DNA from: JAZDMK01 sp043800975
GTDB taxonomy: Bacteria; Bacteroidota; Bacteroidia; Bacteroidales; JAHJDW01
Assembly (NCBI GenBank): GCA_043800975.1
Contig: JAZDMK010000023.1
Span: forward strand, 1-18,008
Length of the DNA stretch: 18,008 bases
Direction: 5' to 3'
Positions within the stretch are counted from its first letter, which is position 1. The number at the start of each line of letters is the position of its first letter. The position numbers were made by a program, and so were the translations under genes. The notes beneath the pieces are model-generated. The model was not told the origin of the DNA. It saw only the letters and a list, made by a program, of their open reading frames with translations, and did not search any database. Positions 16,220-18,008 of the stretch are shown here, one piece after another.

Positions 16220-17860
16220 ATGAAATTATTAGTACGCTGTACACTATTGTTGTGTATGTTTATTTATGGAAATGTATCGGCACAGTTTCTTTCGGTAAGC
16301 CCGTCGGCACTGAGTTTTGGAACAGTATATGAAACCGAAACCGACAGCCTGCCCGTTTCAATTACAAACCAGTCGACGTTTACAGCAAACATAAGCGGCA
16401 TTCATTTTTACAGCAAGTATGGGTATCGCGCATTCTCCGTGGCCGACAGCAACTTCAGTATTTTGCCCTGGCAAACAGCAACGGTGTATGTGCGTTGTCA
16501 TCCTTTGCACAATGTGCTGCTGAACTCCGAAATGCTGATCATTTCGAATGCAGGAAATTTTTCGGTCGACCTTTCGGTTCAGGGAAAATTCTCGAACACC
16601 TATTATAATTCAACCGATAATCTGGAAGAACAAAGTTTGAAGACTGCGATGAATACTTTGCTGGCTGTAGGTTATGTTAGCTTAGGATACGACAACGGAC
16701 GCGATGCCATGTTTATGACCGTTGATAATAAAAAAGTAAACGGACAGGGTGCTTCCGTAAACACACTGGAATGCGTTTATACCGGCCGTGAAGCGGTAGG
16801 CTATACTGATCGTACCGATTGCCAGACCAACGATAATTTTAACACCGAACATACCTGGCCGCAAAGTTTGTTTGGTTCCAGCGAACCCATGCGATCGGAT
16901 CTGTATCATTTGTTTCCTACCGATGAAACAGCGAATAATACGCGCAGTAATTATCCGTTTGGTGAAGTTACTTCCGCAACATGGTCGAATGGCGGCTCTT
17001 CTTTTGGCGGTGGAATCTTTGAACCGCGTGATGAACACAAAGGAACGGTGGCGCGCGCTATGTTTTATTTTTGTATTCGTTATCAGAACTACAGCAACTT
17101 TCTGGATACGCAGGAAGCCACGCTGCGCAACTGGTTTGCGATGTTCCCTCCTACTGTTATTGATAAAAAAAGGAATGAAGACATTGCATTGATTCAGCAT
17201 AACCGGAATCCCTTTATTGATTACCCACAGTATTTGAACCGCATCACTTCTGTTTCTGCAAACTCGGTGGCAACAGCGCATACCGCAGCCGACGTTCCGG
17301 TTTCTACAATCGATTTTGGATATGTTTCCGGACTGACTGATCATTATTACGATTATCATTTTACGAATTATGGAAATCAGAATGTGACTTTCACACAGAT
17401 GTCGTTTTCGAATCCGGCGATTCTGGGCTTTGCCGGAATATCAGGTGCTGACACTACGATTGCGCCGGGCGAAAGCCTTCCGCTGCGTGTGCATCTGCTA
17501 TCATCTGCGCCACAAAGTGTGAGTGAGCATCTGCATGTTACCTGCAGTGCGCCAGGTGTTGGTGCGGTGACGATTCCTATTGTTGCTAACATTACTAATG
17601 CAGTATTAGAGAATCAGCCGGCTGCTATGCTAACTGTATATCCCAATCCGGCTACGCGTTTGCTGCATATCAATACAGGAAAAAACGCGGATAAGATTTC
17701 TTTCTTTTCGCAGAACGGCAATGCTGTAAATATGCCTTATACAATTTCTGCAAACGATGTAAGCGTTGATTGCAGTGGTATTGCTAAGGGAAGTTATTAT
17801 GGTACGGTTCAATATAAAAACAATACAGCTACTACATTTTTCCGCTTCGTGAAAAATTAG
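16220..17860 (+). CDS. T9SS-secreted endonuclease I-family nuclease with two ASH-type Ig-like domains
   Basis: A 546-residue secreted nuclease. Order: signal peptide (1-21, ending VSA-Q); ASH-like Ig domain (about 24-124; LSFGTV..T...PVSITNQS); endonuclease I domain (about 135-340); second ASH-like domain (about 358-458; STIDFGYV...FTNYGNQNVTF); T9SS type A sorting domain (about 470-546; LTVYPNPA at its start, FRFVKN at its end). The nuclease core has NTEHTWPQS (208-216, H211 the likely general base), MRSDLYHLFPTD, RSNYPFGEV, EPRDEHKGTVARAMFY and NRNPFIDYP, all family hallmarks of the Bsn/EndA group that cuts DNA or RNA with a metal ion. Its likely job is to digest extracellular nucleic acid for nutrients or biofilm matrix. 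Family and export route are secure; substrate is inferred. Confidence 0.92.
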   Translation: MKLLVRCTLLLCMFIYGNVSAQFLSVSPSALSFGTVYETETDSLPVSITNQSTFTANISGIHFYSKYGYRAFSVADSNFSILPWQTATVYVRCHPLHNVLLNSEMLIISNAGNFSVDLSVQGKFSNTYYNSTDNLEEQSLKTAMNTLLAVGYVSLGYDNGRDAMFMTVDNKKVNGQGASVNTLECVYTGREAVGYTDRTDCQTNDNFNTEHTWPQSLFGSSEPMRSDLYHLFPTDETANNTRSNYPFGEVTSATWSNGGSSFGGGIFEPRDEHKGTVARAMFYFCIRYQNYSNFLDTQEATLRNWFAMFPPTVIDKKRNEDIALIQHNRNPFIDYPQYLNRITSVSANSVATAHTAADVPVSTIDFGYVSGLTDHYYDYHFTNYGNQNVTFTQMSFSNPAILGFAGISGADTTIAPGESLPLRVHLLSSAPQSVSEHLHVTCSAPGVGAVTIPIVANITNAVLENQPAAMLTVYPNPATRLLHINTGKNADKISFFSQNGNAVNMPYTISANDVSVDCSGIAKGSYYGTVQYKNNTATTFFRFVKN

Positions 17861-17884
17861 TTCCTTTGTGAAATAAATTTTATT

Positions 17885-18008
17885 GTGGCAAAAATCCGTC
17901 TTACCAAAGAATTCAAATTCGAAATGGCGCATGCGCTCTCGGGCTATGATGGCCCCTGCCGTAACATTCACGGACATTCGTATTATTTATATGTTACGGT
18001 AATCGGCG
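17885..18008 (+). CDS. queD: 6-carboxytetrahydropterin synthase / PTPS-family protein, N-terminal part
   Basis: The last 124 bases hold the first 41 residues of a QueD-like enzyme, cut by the window edge. A GTG start at 17885 is the only plausible start in this frame: no ATG or TTG lies just upstream, and the nuclease gene ends 24 bp earlier. Signature residues are present: H16 in FEMAH, and H29 and H31 in NIHGHSY as zinc ligands, with C25 in GPCRN as the likely catalytic Cys. QueD converts 7,8-dihydroneopterin triphosphate to 6-carboxy-5,6,7,8-tetrahydropterin in queuosine synthesis. The related eukaryotic-type PTPS (biopterin route) cannot be excluded from this fragment. The 24-bp spacer is too short for a preQ1 riboswitch. 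Confidence 0.82.
   Translation, partial: MAKIRLTKEFKFEMAHALSGYDGPCRNIHGHSYYLYVTVIG

Noticed and set aside
16682..17359. 225-codon minus-strand open frame
   Set aside because: It lies opposite the endonuclease I core, which has full family motifs; the antisense frame shows no recognisable domain and is Cys/Ile/Arg-rich, as expected of a shadow.
17861..17884. PreQ1 riboswitch ahead of the queD-like gene
   Set aside because: The spacer is 24 bp and shows no stem-loop; there is no room for an aptamer.

Overview
The window looks like a piece of a Bacteroidota chromosome, probably a gliding or T9SS-bearing member. The evidence is a gldH lipoprotein gene, a type IX secretion (T9SS) C-terminal sorting domain on a secreted nuclease, promoter -7 boxes of the TAnnTTTG type, WG-repeat and choice-of-anchor L proteins, and Ig/PKD-like repeats typical of that phylum's giant surface proteins. 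I see no rRNA, tRNA, CRISPR array, transposase or phage gene.

Left part (1-7967, minus strand): one gene fills 44% of the window and runs off its left edge. It encodes at least 2655 residues of a secreted repeat protein: signal peptide, one Ig-like domain, five 91-residue Ig-like units, then 26 Ig/PKD-like units in three blocks. One block of 13 units keeps an exact 76-codon (228 bp) period. The C-terminus, where a sorting signal would be expected, lies outside the window.

Middle (8316-10434, minus strand): directly upstream of the giant gene and in the same direction is a two-component pair. A soluble REC-PAS-HisKA_3-HATPase kinase is followed 22 bp later by a NarL/LuxR-type response regulator. 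The 348 bp between the regulator and the giant gene are AT-rich and would hold any regulatory sites; control of the giant gene by this pair is a guess from position.

Right part (10539-14973, plus strand): diverging from the kinase is a tight run of five genes: holB (DNA polymerase III delta'), a RicT/PSP1-domain protein, gldH, a choice-of-anchor L/OmpA fusion, and a MESH1-like small alarmone hydrolase. Three of the four junctions overlap or are within 2 bp, so this is very probably one operon joining replication, RNA-processing, envelope and stress functions. A second plus-strand group (15156-17860) holds a secreted WG-repeat protein and a secreted endonuclease I-family nuclease with two Ig-like ASH-type domains and a T9SS tail. 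The window ends inside a QueD/PTPS-family gene that begins with GTG.

Nothing here is a clearly new defence or mobile system. The most notable items are the giant array with its strict register, its neighbouring sensor kinase, the anchor L/OmpA fusion beside gldH, and the close bacterial counterpart of animal MESH1.
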